A stretch of DNA of 14,198 nt from Kiloniellales bacterium (GCA_022360075.1 JAKSDN010000521.1:1-14198); one strand, 5' to 3'. Positions 1 to 6,948 are shown, numbered from the stretch's first letter. Made by a program: numbers and translations. The notes: a model not told the origin generated them from the letters alone.

Positions 1-326
1 ACCTTGATCACCTTGGCGGCGGGCAGGCTCTTCGCCTGCACCCAGTTCTCGCGATCGAGCGGAATGACCTGGTCCCCGACCGCAAGGCCCCGCACGGCCG
101 ACCCCACGGCGGCGATACGCCCCACGCCCTCGGCGCCCGGCGTCGCGGGCAGCGGCGGCTTGGTCGCGTAGTCACCGGTCAGGCCAAGCAAGTCGGCCGG
201 GTTGATCGGGAAGGCCTCGATCTCGACCACGACTTCGTCGTCGCTGGGGGGACCCGGATCGGGCGCCTCGGCGCAGCGCACCACCTGATCGACCGGCCCG
301 AAATCGAACTGCTCGACGACCTTCAT
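1..326 (-). CDS. MDR-family (quinone/enoyl reductase-like) oxidoreductase, N-terminal part
   Basis: The visible 108 residues are the GroES-like N-terminal domain of the medium-chain dehydrogenase/reductase superfamily; the cofactor-binding half lies beyond the window edge. The diagnostic signatures are INPADLLGLTGDY (about residues 41-53), PGAEGVGRIAAVGSAV (62-77) and GLAVGDQV (79-86). The NPADLL...G.Y pattern fits the zinc-free branch that includes quinone oxidoreductases and 2-enoyl thioester reductases (MECR/ETR). No Cys-rich zinc site is visible. Such enzymes reduce a conjugated double bond with NADPH in the cytoplasm, but the exact substrate cannot be given from this fragment. The ATG at 326 follows GGAGGGGAGATCCGCG, a strong ribosome binding site. 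The gene is on the same strand as the DMT transporter, 159 bases downstream of it, so co-transcription is possible but not shown. Family is secure, specific function is not. Confidence 0.85.
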   Translation of the reverse strand, partial: MKVVEQFDFGPVDQVVRCAEAPDPGPPSDDEVVVEIEAFPINPADLLGLTGDYATKPPLPATPGAEGVGRIAAVGSAVRGLAVGDQVIPLDRENWVQAKSLPAAKVIK

Positions 327-485
327 CGCGGATCTCCCCTCCTTGCCCAGGTCCGACTATTCACCTGGCACCCGAAGGGGAGCCGATCAAGAGCCGCCGT
401 CGCGTGGCGCGGCTGCCCCGGGGCGTGCACTCGCGAACGGCATCTTCGTTTAAGATCCAATCCTCAAGTCGATCCGTGTTCCAAG

Positions 486-1421
486 CTAGCTGCTCGCGCC
501 TTGCAACGCTTGTCCGCTTCGGCCGCCTCTTTTCAAGGAATGCTCGCGCCACATGATGACAAGACCACCGCCGACGATCAAAAATGCGCCTGGAATCAGC
601 CGATCGAACGGCGCTTCTGAGAAGAAAACCCAACCGAGGAAAAACGAAGACGGGATTCCGAAGTATTCGAACGGAGATAGGCTGCTTGGCTCCGCCAATC
701 TGTACGCTGTAGTCATGCAGTAGGCAGCAACGCCTCCTGCCATACCCATGGCAGCGAGCCACATCCAGTCTTCCAATGTTCCAATTTGGACAAAGCTGTC
801 TGTGAGAATGACCAACGCAGTCGACCCAATCAATGAACCAGAATTATAGTAAAGATTGATCAAAGCTGTGGGTACGGTCTTGTCGAACAGCGGCGTCGTG
901 ACACCGGTGCAGGCGAAGCCGAACGCAGCACAAAGCGGCAGGATTGCGTACCAGGTAAAACTCTGAGCTGTGGGGCCCATCACCAACACGACACCGGTAA
1001 AGCCAATCACCACCGCCAGCCAGCGCCAAGGGCCGACCCGATGGCCCAGGAACGGAATAGACAAAGCCGTCAGAAATAGCGGACCAGAAAATAAAATCGT
1101 CGTTGCTGTCGCAAATTCCAAATGAAGCAGAGAAAGATAGAAACTCAATTGGGCGAACACACCCAAGCCACCACGGATAAAGGCGAGCCTCCATTGCCTT
1201 ATCACGACGGGCCTGCCTGCTTGAATCCAGCTTTGAGACCAGAAGAGAATGAGCAGGCTTGGGATGAGCCCAAAGACGTTGCGAAACATCGCAAGCTGTG
1301 GGGTGGGGTAACGCTGACTAAGGTGCTTTATGATCGCGCCCATGACATCATAGAACATGATGGCCATCAGCAGCACGGCCGCTGCCGCGACGAAAGACGC
1401 TGGGTTATGTCGGGTGTTCAC
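486..1421 (-). CDS. DMT-superfamily transporter (two EamA domains)
   Basis: This 311-residue integral membrane protein has about ten hydrophobic segments and the duplicated EamA/RhaT-type layout. The first repeat runs from the MAIMFYDVMGAIIKHL helix to GFTGVVLVMG, the second from the WYAILPLCAAFGFACTG helix to IVGGGLVIMW. Proteins of this family export small metabolites such as amino acids or nucleosides across the inner membrane; the substrate here is unknown. The frame stays open to a TTG at 1496 and has an ATG at 1439, but neither has a good ribosome binding site. The GTG at 1421 is preceded by AAGGAA at 7 bases and begins NTRHNP just before the first helix, so I chose it. Base composition is clearly more AT-rich than its neighbours, with many AAA, AAT and TTT codons, and it lies beside a transposase remnant. 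Both facts suggest horizontal acquisition. Confidence 0.88.
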   Translation of the reverse strand: MNTRHNPASFVAAAAVLLMAIMFYDVMGAIIKHLSQRYPTPQLAMFRNVFGLIPSLLILFWSQSWIQAGRPVVIRQWRLAFIRGGLGVFAQLSFYLSLLHLEFATATTILFSGPLFLTALSIPFLGHRVGPWRWLAVVIGFTGVVLVMGPTAQSFTWYAILPLCAAFGFACTGVTTPLFDKTVPTALINLYYNSGSLIGSTALVILTDSFVQIGTLEDWMWLAAMGMAGGVAAYCMTTAYRLAEPSSLSPFEYFGIPSSFFLGWVFFSEAPFDRLIPGAFLIVGGGLVIMWREHSLKRGGRSGQALQGASS

Positions 1422-1561
1422 TGAAATGTTCCTTACCATCCAGAATCGCGAAGGAACCCGACTATCTGCGCATTTAATTCCTTGATAAGTCTGCAATTTT
1501 TCTTCAAAATTTGGCTATCCACAAACCTTGAGATGAAAATGGCGGCACAGGCGGAACGCAC
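1422..1561. other. Intergenic region upstream of the DMT transporter
   Basis: With the transposase remnant (1562-1801) this fills the 376 bases between the DMT gene and the usp gene. It is AT-rich and presumably carries the DMT promoter, but I cannot place convincing -35/-10 boxes. On the minus strand a three-codon reading frame, ATG CGC AGA TAG, starts at 1473 behind AAGGAATTAA, a good ribosome binding site, and lies upstream of the preferred GTG start. It may be a chance minimal leader. Confidence 0.4.
1429..1434 (-). promoter_or_regulatory. Ribosome binding site deciding the GTG start of the DMT transporter
   Basis: AAGGAA on the minus strand, 7 bases upstream of GTG at 1421. The upstream in-frame ATG (1439) and TTG (1496) lack comparable spacing to a purine-rich site, so this motif favours the shorter protein. 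Confidence 0.6.
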
Positions 1562-1801
1562 GCCGCTTTAAGGCTGCCCAACTGTGGGATAGTTCTCGCC
1601 GTCAAGGCTTATGACGCGACCGAGATACGAGCGCGCGTGAGTTCACCTGGAGTCTGGACGGATATCGCACGCCGTGGGAACCGGCGCGAACCTATCCGCT
1701 TCAGCCTGCATCTCTACCGGGGCCGGACTCAGGTCGAGCGGTTCTTCCTCGTGCTCGTGGTCATCCGGCTCAAGTTGCGCGTTTGTGAGGCCACGGCCTA
1801 G
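1562..1801 (+). pseudogene. IS5-family transposase, decayed C-terminal fragment
   Basis: The plus-strand frame reads LRLPNCGIVLAVKAYDATEI, then a stretch with NRREPIRFSLHLYRGRTQVE followed by RFF, ending IRLKLRVCEATA at a TAG. From knowledge of the family this aligns with the end of IS5-group DDE transposases, which read roughly VLADKAYDAD...NR.DPICFSPHLYRARN.VERFF...ASIRLWLR..ESTA. Three signs show it is dead. The Asp expected in LADK is Val (AVK). The segment that normally follows ERFF (a conserved basic stretch through ATRYDKLA) is missing by an in-frame deletion. The whole N-terminal two thirds is absent. The catalytic Glu of ERFF is retained. The stop TAG (1799-1801) overlaps the stop of the convergent usp gene on a CTAG palindrome. 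No terminal inverted repeats could be identified. It is assigned by pattern recognition, without a database alignment. Confidence 0.72.
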
Positions 1802-2250
1802 TCGCGCACGATTTGCACCGAGCAGCTCGCGTGGCGGGCGACCCGCGCCGTGTTCGGGCCGAGCAGATAGTCCTTGAGCGAAGGCCGATGCGCCGCCATG
1901 ACGATCAGCTCGACCTCCATCTCCTCGGCCGTCTCGACGACCTGCTCGTAGATCGTGCCGTGCTTGGCGACCACGCCGCCCATCAGGCCCTCGGGCACGA
2001 ACTCCTTCGCCACCTCGCGTAGCCGCCCTTCCGCCTGCTTGACGATGTCCTTGATGTCGTAGTCGAGCGAGCCATGCTCCTCGCCGCGGATCGCGTAGCG
2101 CCAGTCGAGGCCGCCAATCAGGTGCGGCACGACGGTCATGACCCAGACTTCGCCTTCGAGAATGCGCGCCTGGTTGACGGCGTTCGGCAGAGCCTTGATC
2201 CAAGAGCTCTTGTGCTCGAGATCGATGGGAACGAGAACTTTTGCGGTCAT
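1798..2250 (-). CDS. UspA-family universal stress protein, probable partner of the BCCT transport operon
   Basis: This 150-residue protein is a single Usp domain: an N-terminal beta strand AKVLVPIDL, a VELIVMAAHR strand-loop at about 113-122, and the C-terminal LLGPNTARVARHASCSVQIV at 129-148. In the ATP-binding class the last part reads G-x2-G-x9-G-S/T. Here the first glycines are replaced (MAAHRPSLKD) and only the GPNTARV portion is kept, so nucleotide binding may be altered. ATG at 2250 follows AGGAGG with about 8 bases spacing; an upstream in-frame start at 2274 has none. It is the last gene of a three-gene operon, 24 bases after the receptor gene. Usp proteins encoded with osmolyte transporters are known: TeaD of Halomonas modulates the ectoine transporter TeaABC. 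A similar brake or sensor role is my inference. Confidence 0.9.
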   Translation of the reverse strand: MTAKVLVPIDLEHKSSWIKALPNAVNQARILEGEVWVMTVVPHLIGGLDWRYAIRGEEHGSLDYDIKDIVKQAEGRLREVAKEFVPEGLMGGVVAKHGTIYEQVVETAEEMEVELIVMAAHRPSLKDYLLGPNTARVARHASCSVQIVRD

Positions 2251-2274
2251 CGAAGTCCCTCCTACTGCCGACAC

Positions 2275-4185
2275 CTAGGACGGACGGCGTTGTCTCGGCG
2301 AGCGCGCCACGAGCAGATAGACCATCCACACGATGAACAGCATCGCCAGAATGTTGATGATCGAGGTCGCCGCGTCGGCGACGAGGGGCTGCGGGCCATC
2401 CTCCAACTCCGGGCGCAAGGCCGCCGCCGTCGGCGCCGCCGGGTCGACCGTCTCGGTGGCGCCCAAGGCCTCCGCCAGCTCACGCACCGTCTCGGCCGGG
2501 ATCGGCTGTGTCGCCGCCGTGCCGGTGGTCCCGGGCCCTTGCGCGCCGAACTCCTCGCGCTCGCCGGACGGGCCGGCAAGCACGACCTGGGTGCTCAGCG
2601 TCTCCACCGCCCCGCTCTGCCCCGCATAGGTGCCTGCGGGGACCTTCGCCGAGCGCAGGAAGGAGAATCGCAGCGGCGCGCTGCCCTCGTTCCAGCCGTT
2701 GATCGGCAGGAGCCGATAGGTGCCGCCCTTCATCAGATCGAGCGCCGTTTTGTCGCCGAGCGGCGCCATCACGAAGATCGCGTCGACGAGGCCCTTGGTC
2801 ATGGCTTCGAACTGCGCCTTGAGGTCGCCCGAGGCGCCGGAGACGAGCTGGACGTCGCCGGCACCGATGCCCGACAGCACCATCCGGGCCACCCGGTCGG
2901 AGGCCGATCCGGCCTGGCCGACGCCGAGCTTCTTGACGTCGGCCAAGGAGCCGATGTCCTTCTTGCTCGTGACGACGTGGGCGAGACGGTAGCCGATCAC
3001 GCCCAAGGCCTCGGCGGTGCTGGCGACCTGCGCCTCGCCCTCGGCCAGCTCGTAGAAGGACTCGATGCCGGCGACCGAGAGCCGCGCATCGCCCGAGGTG
3101 ACGAGCTCCAGCGGGTTGGGCGCCCGCCGCACCTCGATCGGGCGCTTGGGGAAGACGCTGCGCGCCGCCCGCACCGCCTTGCCGGCCGGCCCGGACAGCG
3201 AGTCCAGCTCGCCCATGGCGACCGTCAAGGGATCGGCCGCCGCCGCGCCGCTCGCCGCCTGAGTGGCATCGAGCAGCTCCGCCGACACGAGGTAGTCCAG
3301 GGCAACGGCGGGCACGCTGCGCCCGTCGAGCTCGACCTCGGCGATCAGGCCGCGCATGGCATCGGCCGTGATCTTCCCTTCGAGCCGCGCCAGGGCCGCC
3401 GACAGCGTCGGGAACTTCGCCAGCGCCTCCGAACGCACCAGGGGCGAGGCCTCGTAGACCGGGAAGAACGTGAGGTCGTCCTCCAGGACCACGAGGTTGA
3501 AGGCGTCGATCTGCGGGTCGGTGCGGAACATCTCCGCGACGACCACCTCGTTGTCGAGCAGGGCCTGCATGATCTTGGCCTTGCCGTCCTCGGCCAGGGA
3601 GTAGGAGAGCACCTTGCCGGTTTCGAGACCGTAGCGGCGCACCATGGCCCCGAGGCCGTCGAGCGGACGCTGCGTGAAGGTCACGTCCGTGGCGATCGAG
3701 ACCGCGCCGAGGCCGGCGAGATCGCTGATCTTCGTGATGCCCTGGGCCCGGGCCGTCTCGGGCTTGACCACGAGGACGTAGTCGTTTGAGAAGCCGAAGC
3801 GGCCGCGCCAGTCGAGGCCGAGATCGGCGTAGAGCGTGCTGACCCGCTCGAAAGCGGCATCGCCGTCCGACAGCGGCGCCTGGCCGAGGAAGACCAGGCC
3901 GGTCCCGTTGTACTCCGGATAGACGTCGATCTTGCCCTGCTTCAGGCCCTCGAAGGTCACCGCCGGCGTGCCGTAGGGAATGGCCCGCTGGACCGTGATG
4001 CCCTCGCGCTCGGCCATCAGGGCCATCATCTCCGAGAGGATCATGGACTCGGTGAAGTCCTTGGAGCCGACCCGGAGGATGGGGACCTCCTGCTCGCAGC
4101 CGGCCAGGGCGGTGGTGAGTAGGATTGCGGCCAGACCGTATCCCAACGGGCGGTGGGGCAATCCGAAACGCTTGGTCTCAAACAT
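2275..4185 (-). CDS. OpuAC-TAXI dual solute-binding fusion protein with lipobox and C-terminal membrane helix
   Basis: This 636-residue envelope protein fuses two receptors. Residues about 1-30 are a lipoprotein signal ending LTTALAGC, with lipidated Cys30. Residues about 36-305 match the OsmF/OpuCC-type glycine betaine/choline-binding family: VGSKDFTESMIL, then YGTPAVTFEGLKQGKIDVYP and EYNGTG. Residues about 318-540 look like a TAXI receptor of TRAP-type systems: PLTVAMGELDS, LASGDA-like TSGDARLSV, LADVKKLGVGQAGSASDRVA, KGLVDAIFV, YRLLPINGW, VPAGTYAGQ. A low-complexity Ala/Pro/Glu-rich linker of about 65 residues follows, then a helix NILAMLFIVWMVYLLVA and a basic RSPRQRRPS tail. The protein therefore seems tethered to the inner membrane at both ends. 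The ATG at 4185 has GGGAGG 9-10 bases upstream; the GTG at 4194 abuts that site and is disfavoured. It lies 21 bases after the BCCT gene, so it probably serves that carrier. No ABC permease, ATPase or TRAP subunit is nearby. Confidence 0.88.
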   Translation of the reverse strand: MFETKRFGLPHRPLGYGLAAILLTTALAGCEQEVPILRVGSKDFTESMILSEMMALMAEREGITVQRAIPYGTPAVTFEGLKQGKIDVYPEYNGTGLVFLGQAPLSDGDAAFERVSTLYADLGLDWRGRFGFSNDYVLVVKPETARAQGITKISDLAGLGAVSIATDVTFTQRPLDGLGAMVRRYGLETGKVLSYSLAEDGKAKIMQALLDNEVVVAEMFRTDPQIDAFNLVVLEDDLTFFPVYEASPLVRSEALAKFPTLSAALARLEGKITADAMRGLIAEVELDGRSVPAVALDYLVSAELLDATQAASGAAAADPLTVAMGELDSLSGPAGKAVRAARSVFPKRPIEVRRAPNPLELVTSGDARLSVAGIESFYELAEGEAQVASTAEALGVIGYRLAHVVTSKKDIGSLADVKKLGVGQAGSASDRVARMVLSGIGAGDVQLVSGASGDLKAQFEAMTKGLVDAIFVMAPLGDKTALDLMKGGTYRLLPINGWNEGSAPLRFSFLRSAKVPAGTYAGQSGAVETLSTQVVLAGPSGEREEFGAQGPGTTGTAATQPIPAETVRELAEALGATETVDPAAPTAAALRPELEDGPQPLVADAATSIINILAMLFIVWMVYLLVARSPRQRRPS

Positions 4186-4206
4186 TTTTCGCACCCTCCC
4201 GATCGA

Positions 4207-5814
4207 CTACTTGGCCGGTCCGGCGGCCGGGGCGCCGCGGCGCGCTTCCGCGGCCGCCTCCTCTTCGGCCGCCTGCGCCCGGGCCATGCGGCGGGCGAGC
4301 TTGGCATCGCGCTTCTCCGGGCTTTCGTCCTCGGCGAGCGCTCGGAAGAAGCCGACGAGCTGGATCAGGACGATGAAGGTGAAGGGAACCGCCCCGGTGA
4401 TGGCCATGGCCTTGGCGACCGACACGCTGCCCGAGACCAGGACGCCGAAGGTGATGGCGGACATGATGACGCCCCACATCAGCTTCGTCCGGACGTCCGG
4501 ATTGAGGCTGCCGCGGGTGGTCATCATGCTGACCACGAAGGTGCCCGAATCCGCGCTGGTCACCAGGAACACGAAGATCAGGATGACGGCGAGGACGTTG
4601 AGGATGCCCGACCCCGGGAGATAGCCGAAGAAGGTGAAGAGGGCCTTGGTGACATCCTCGAAGACCACCTCGGCCAGGCCGCCGCTGCCGAACATCTCGA
4701 TGTAGATCGCAGCCCCGCCGAAGACCGCGAACCACAGCATCGAGAAGACCGTCGGCACGACAATGACGCCGATGCAGAACTCGCGGATCGTGCGCCCGCG
4801 GCTGATGCGCGCGACGAAGATCCCGACGAAGGGCCCCCAGGCTATCCACCAAATGAGATAGGTGAGCGTCCAGCCGTGCGTCCAGCCGCGCAAGGAATCG
4901 TCGTAGGAGAAGATCCGGAAGGACAGGAAGACGAACTGGCTCAGGTAATCGCCGAAGCTGTTGACGAAGGCGTCCAGGATGAAGGTTGTCGGCCCGGCGA
5001 ACAGCACGATCAACATGATGATGATCGCGATCACCATGTTCAGGTTGGAGAGGATCTTGATTCCCTTGTCGACGCCTGTGCAGGCCGACAGCAGGAAGGA
5101 GATGGTCATCACAATCAGGATACCGACGGCGACCCCCAGCGAGGTGGGATCGGTGCCGAAGACCTCGGCAAGCCCGGAGCGAACCAGCAGCGTGCCCATG
5201 CCGAGGGAACCTGCGAGCCCGAAGACCACCGCCATGACCGCCAGCACGTCCGAGACGATCGAGATGGCGCCGGTTGCCCGGTCGCCGAGGATGGCCCGCA
5301 GGGAATACTCGATCGGCGTGGAGACCATCGAGGGCGCGTCCTTGCGGAACACGAAGTAGGCGATCACCAGGGCGCAGACGCCGTAGATCGCCCAGGCGTG
5401 GAAGCCCCAGTGCAGGTTGGTGATCGCGAAGGCGGCGCGCGCCGCTTCCGTGGTCTGTCCCTCGATGCCGGGCGGCGAGTAGAAGTGATACATCGGCTCG
5501 GCCACGCCCCAGAAGAGCAGGCCGGAGCCCATGCCGCCCGCGAACAGCATGGCGATCCAGGAGGCCGTCGAGAATTCAGGCTCGTCGTCGTCGTGGCCGA
5601 GCTTGATGTCGGCATAGGGACCGACGGCCAGGAAGATGCTGAGCAGCAGGAACATCGTGCAGGCCAGCATGAACATCCAGTCGAGATACTCGAGCGCCCC
5701 GCTGGTCAAGGCGACCGCGGCACCCGTCAACTGATCCGGAAAGAAGACGCCCCAAAGACCGATGGCGGCGCTCAGCCCCATCGAAATGAGCAGAACGGAG
5801 TTCTTCGAAAACAT
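4207..5814 (-). CDS. BCCT-family sodium-coupled betaine/carnitine/choline-type transporter
   Basis: This 535-residue inner-membrane carrier has about twelve transmembrane segments and the family hallmarks. GMGSG at 94-98 is the glycine-rich unwound helix of the BetP fold. HWGFHAWAIY supplies W136, W141 and Y144, equivalent to the BetP aromatic box W189/W194/Y197. WWIAW supplies W322, W323 and W326, equivalent to W373/W374/W377. T419-S420 in VTSADSGTF corresponds to the Na2 site. Gly98 at the position that is Asp in proton-coupled choline carriers argues for sodium-driven uptake of a betaine-like quaternary amine; substrate is inferred. The N-terminus is very short, and a charged Ala/Glu/Arg-rich tail of about 45 residues (from 490) could be an osmosensing extension. 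ATG at 5814 follows GGGGAGG at about 11 bases. It is first in the operon with the receptor fusion and the usp gene. Confidence 0.95.
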   Translation of the reverse strand: MFSKNSVLLISMGLSAAIGLWGVFFPDQLTGAAVALTSGALEYLDWMFMLACTMFLLLSIFLAVGPYADIKLGHDDDEPEFSTASWIAMLFAGGMGSGLLFWGVAEPMYHFYSPPGIEGQTTEAARAAFAITNLHWGFHAWAIYGVCALVIAYFVFRKDAPSMVSTPIEYSLRAILGDRATGAISIVSDVLAVMAVVFGLAGSLGMGTLLVRSGLAEVFGTDPTSLGVAVGILIVMTISFLLSACTGVDKGIKILSNLNMVIAIIIMLIVLFAGPTTFILDAFVNSFGDYLSQFVFLSFRIFSYDDSLRGWTHGWTLTYLIWWIAWGPFVGIFVARISRGRTIREFCIGVIVVPTVFSMLWFAVFGGAAIYIEMFGSGGLAEVVFEDVTKALFTFFGYLPGSGILNVLAVILIFVFLVTSADSGTFVVSMMTTRGSLNPDVRTKLMWGVIMSAITFGVLVSGSVSVAKAMAITGAVPFTFIVLIQLVGFFRALAEDESPEKRDAKLARRMARAQAAEEEAAAEARRGAPAAGPAK

Positions 5815-6169
5815 GGCCGCAGAGGCCTCCCCACCCTGGTCGAACTTTCTTGTTTTTTTGATCGCCGCAGATCAATTCGTCGGGGCGAGGACTTATTCGC
5901 TGGCGCCAGCTTGCGGCTCTATCCCGTCATCAAAAACGACCAACAAAGGAATGAGCCGAGGTCGCCACCCCAGAATCAAAATAGCATCAAGACGATCAGT
6001 AAGATGTCTTGGCGCACTTCAGCTTAGGAGTCCCGCCCTCACGCGACAGGAACCATGCAAACAGCGACCAAGGCATTTCGCCTACGGCGATGACGGTGAT
6101 TGGCCATTGGCGCGATCGCGTCCGCACCTTGCCGGTCGGAGGATGGCCTCGCGATCGAAGCCGGCGGCG
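5815..6169. other. Intergenic region upstream of the BCCT operon and downstream of the GST gene
   Basis: These 355 bases contain no credible gene on either strand. The part from 5840 to 6000 is AT-richer and must carry the BCCT operon promoter, reading leftward. A weak candidate is TTGTTG (about 5939-5944) with GATAGA 17 bases downstream; I would not rely on it. A short dyad TCGCC/GGCGA lies near 6077-6091, downstream of the GST gene, without a T-tract. Confidence 0.4.
5858..5875. promoter_or_regulatory. Inverted repeat in the 5' leader of the BCCT operon
   Basis: TTGATC (5858-5863) and GATCAA (5870-5875) form a perfect 6-bp dyad with a GCCGCA centre, 44 bases upstream of the BCCT start codon and next to a run of seven T. 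On the coding strand the run is A, so it is not an intrinsic terminator. It could be an operator or leader hairpin; function is a guess. Confidence 0.35.
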
Positions 6170-6802
6170 TCACGGAATTCCGGCGTAGGCCCGCTGATAA
6201 CCCGGGCGTTGCCGCACACGCTCGTAGTAGCCCTGGAGCACGGAAAAGTCGCCGATCATCCTCGTGAAGGCGGCCATGAAGCAACTGTGGCCGACCACGA
6301 TGTCGGCCCCGGAGAATACGGAGCCGAGCATGAAGTCGCGATCGCCGAGATGCTTCGAGAGGATCTCGGCGCGGACCGCGAAGTCGTAGCGGCCGCGTTC
6401 GGCGAGCTTGGGGTCGTGCGGCGTTCCGGGCGGGCGCATGAACTCGAGCTCGCGCATCGTGTTGTCGAAGACCATCATCACGGCCGGATCCACTTCCGCG
6501 CAAGCGAACACGCACCATTGGTAATAGGCAGCGCGCTCGGGCGAGCCGACCGCCGGCGCCAGCTCCTTCTCGGGATGCTCGTCGATGAGCTGCAGCACGA
6601 TCGCCACCGATTCGAAGATCGTGTAGCCGTCCGTCTTCAGGGCGGGTACGACGCCCAAGGGATGTATCGCTCTGTAAGCGTCCTCGTTCTGTTGCCCTCG
6701 TCGTAGATCGACCAAGTGGCTCTCGTACGGAAGTCCCAACTCCTCGAGCGCCCATTTCGCGCGCTGCGATCGCGTCGGCGGGTACTCGTAAAGCTCCGTC
6801 AT
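6170..6802 (-). CDS. Glutathione S-transferase family protein
   Basis: This 210-residue cytosolic protein has the two GST domains. The N-terminal thioredoxin-like domain runs about 1-80 with LYEYPPTRSQRAKWALEELG, the cis-Pro loop VVPAL (Pro53) and the glutathione-binding ESVAI (Glu64-Ser65). The C-terminal all-helical domain begins near 88 and carries the N-capping box SGAD (about 164-167). The active-site position after strand 1 offers Thr10/Arg11/Ser12 and no Cys; the Ser could be catalytic, as in theta/beta-like bacterial enzymes. Substrate is unknown; the family conjugates or reduces electrophiles with glutathione. The ATG at 6802 has AAAGGG a few bases upstream; an upstream in-frame ATG with an extra N-terminal segment is less likely. 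It is divergent from the lysR gene (206-base gap), a layout that usually means the regulator controls it. Confidence 0.9.
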   Translation of the reverse strand: MTELYEYPPTRSQRAKWALEELGLPYESHLVDLRRGQQNEDAYRAIHPLGVVPALKTDGYTIFESVAIVLQLIDEHPEKELAPAVGSPERAAYYQWCVFACAEVDPAVMMVFDNTMRELEFMRPPGTPHDPKLAERGRYDFAVRAEILSKHLGDRDFMLGSVFSGADIVVGHSCFMAAFTRMIGDFSVLQGYYERVRQRPGYQRAYAGIP

Positions 6803-6920
6803 GGCGCCCTTTCCCAATGCTGGTCTCATTGTCTGTGACGATCTGAAAGCTGACGAGATCTCTTGGGAGACTATCGGCGCTGCACGATTCCGTGACAAGT
6901 AGGACAAATTGCAGCGAACT

Positions 6921-6936
6921 GCTGCGTGAACGCAGC
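6921..6936. promoter_or_regulatory. Dyad GCTGCG-tgaa-CGCAGC between the GST and lysR genes
   Basis: Perfect 6-bp inverted repeat with a 4-base centre in the divergent promoter region. A second copy of the arm, GCAGC at 6911-6915, can pair with GCTGC at 6921-6925, so two exclusive hairpins are possible. It is a candidate operator for the adjacent LysR protein, though the arms are more GC-rich than the usual T-N11-A core. Confidence 0.4.
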
Positions 6937-6948
6937 GATAAACAGGTT

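Noticed and set aside
1643..1797. Acidic minus-strand stretch (AQLEPDDHEHEEEPLDLSP) after the usp gene
   Set aside because: It looks protein-like but is the reverse complement of the transposase fossil's LYR...VERFF region and has no start of its own.
2074..3789. 571-codon open frame on the plus strand opposite the receptor gene
   Set aside because: Rich in Arg, His, Gly and Asp with no family motif; antisense shadow produced by GC-rich codons of the OpuAC-TAXI gene.
4153..6027. 624-codon open frame on the plus strand opposite the BCCT gene
   Set aside because: Composition dominated by Asp, Glu, His, Gly and Arg, as expected for the mirror of a membrane-protein gene; the opposite strand is a clear BCCT carrier.
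6113..6157. CGATCGCG and CGCGATCG inverted arms downstream of the GST gene
   Set aside because: The arms are themselves near-palindromic and common in GC-rich genomes; the 29-base spacer and lack of a T-tract make a terminator unlikely.
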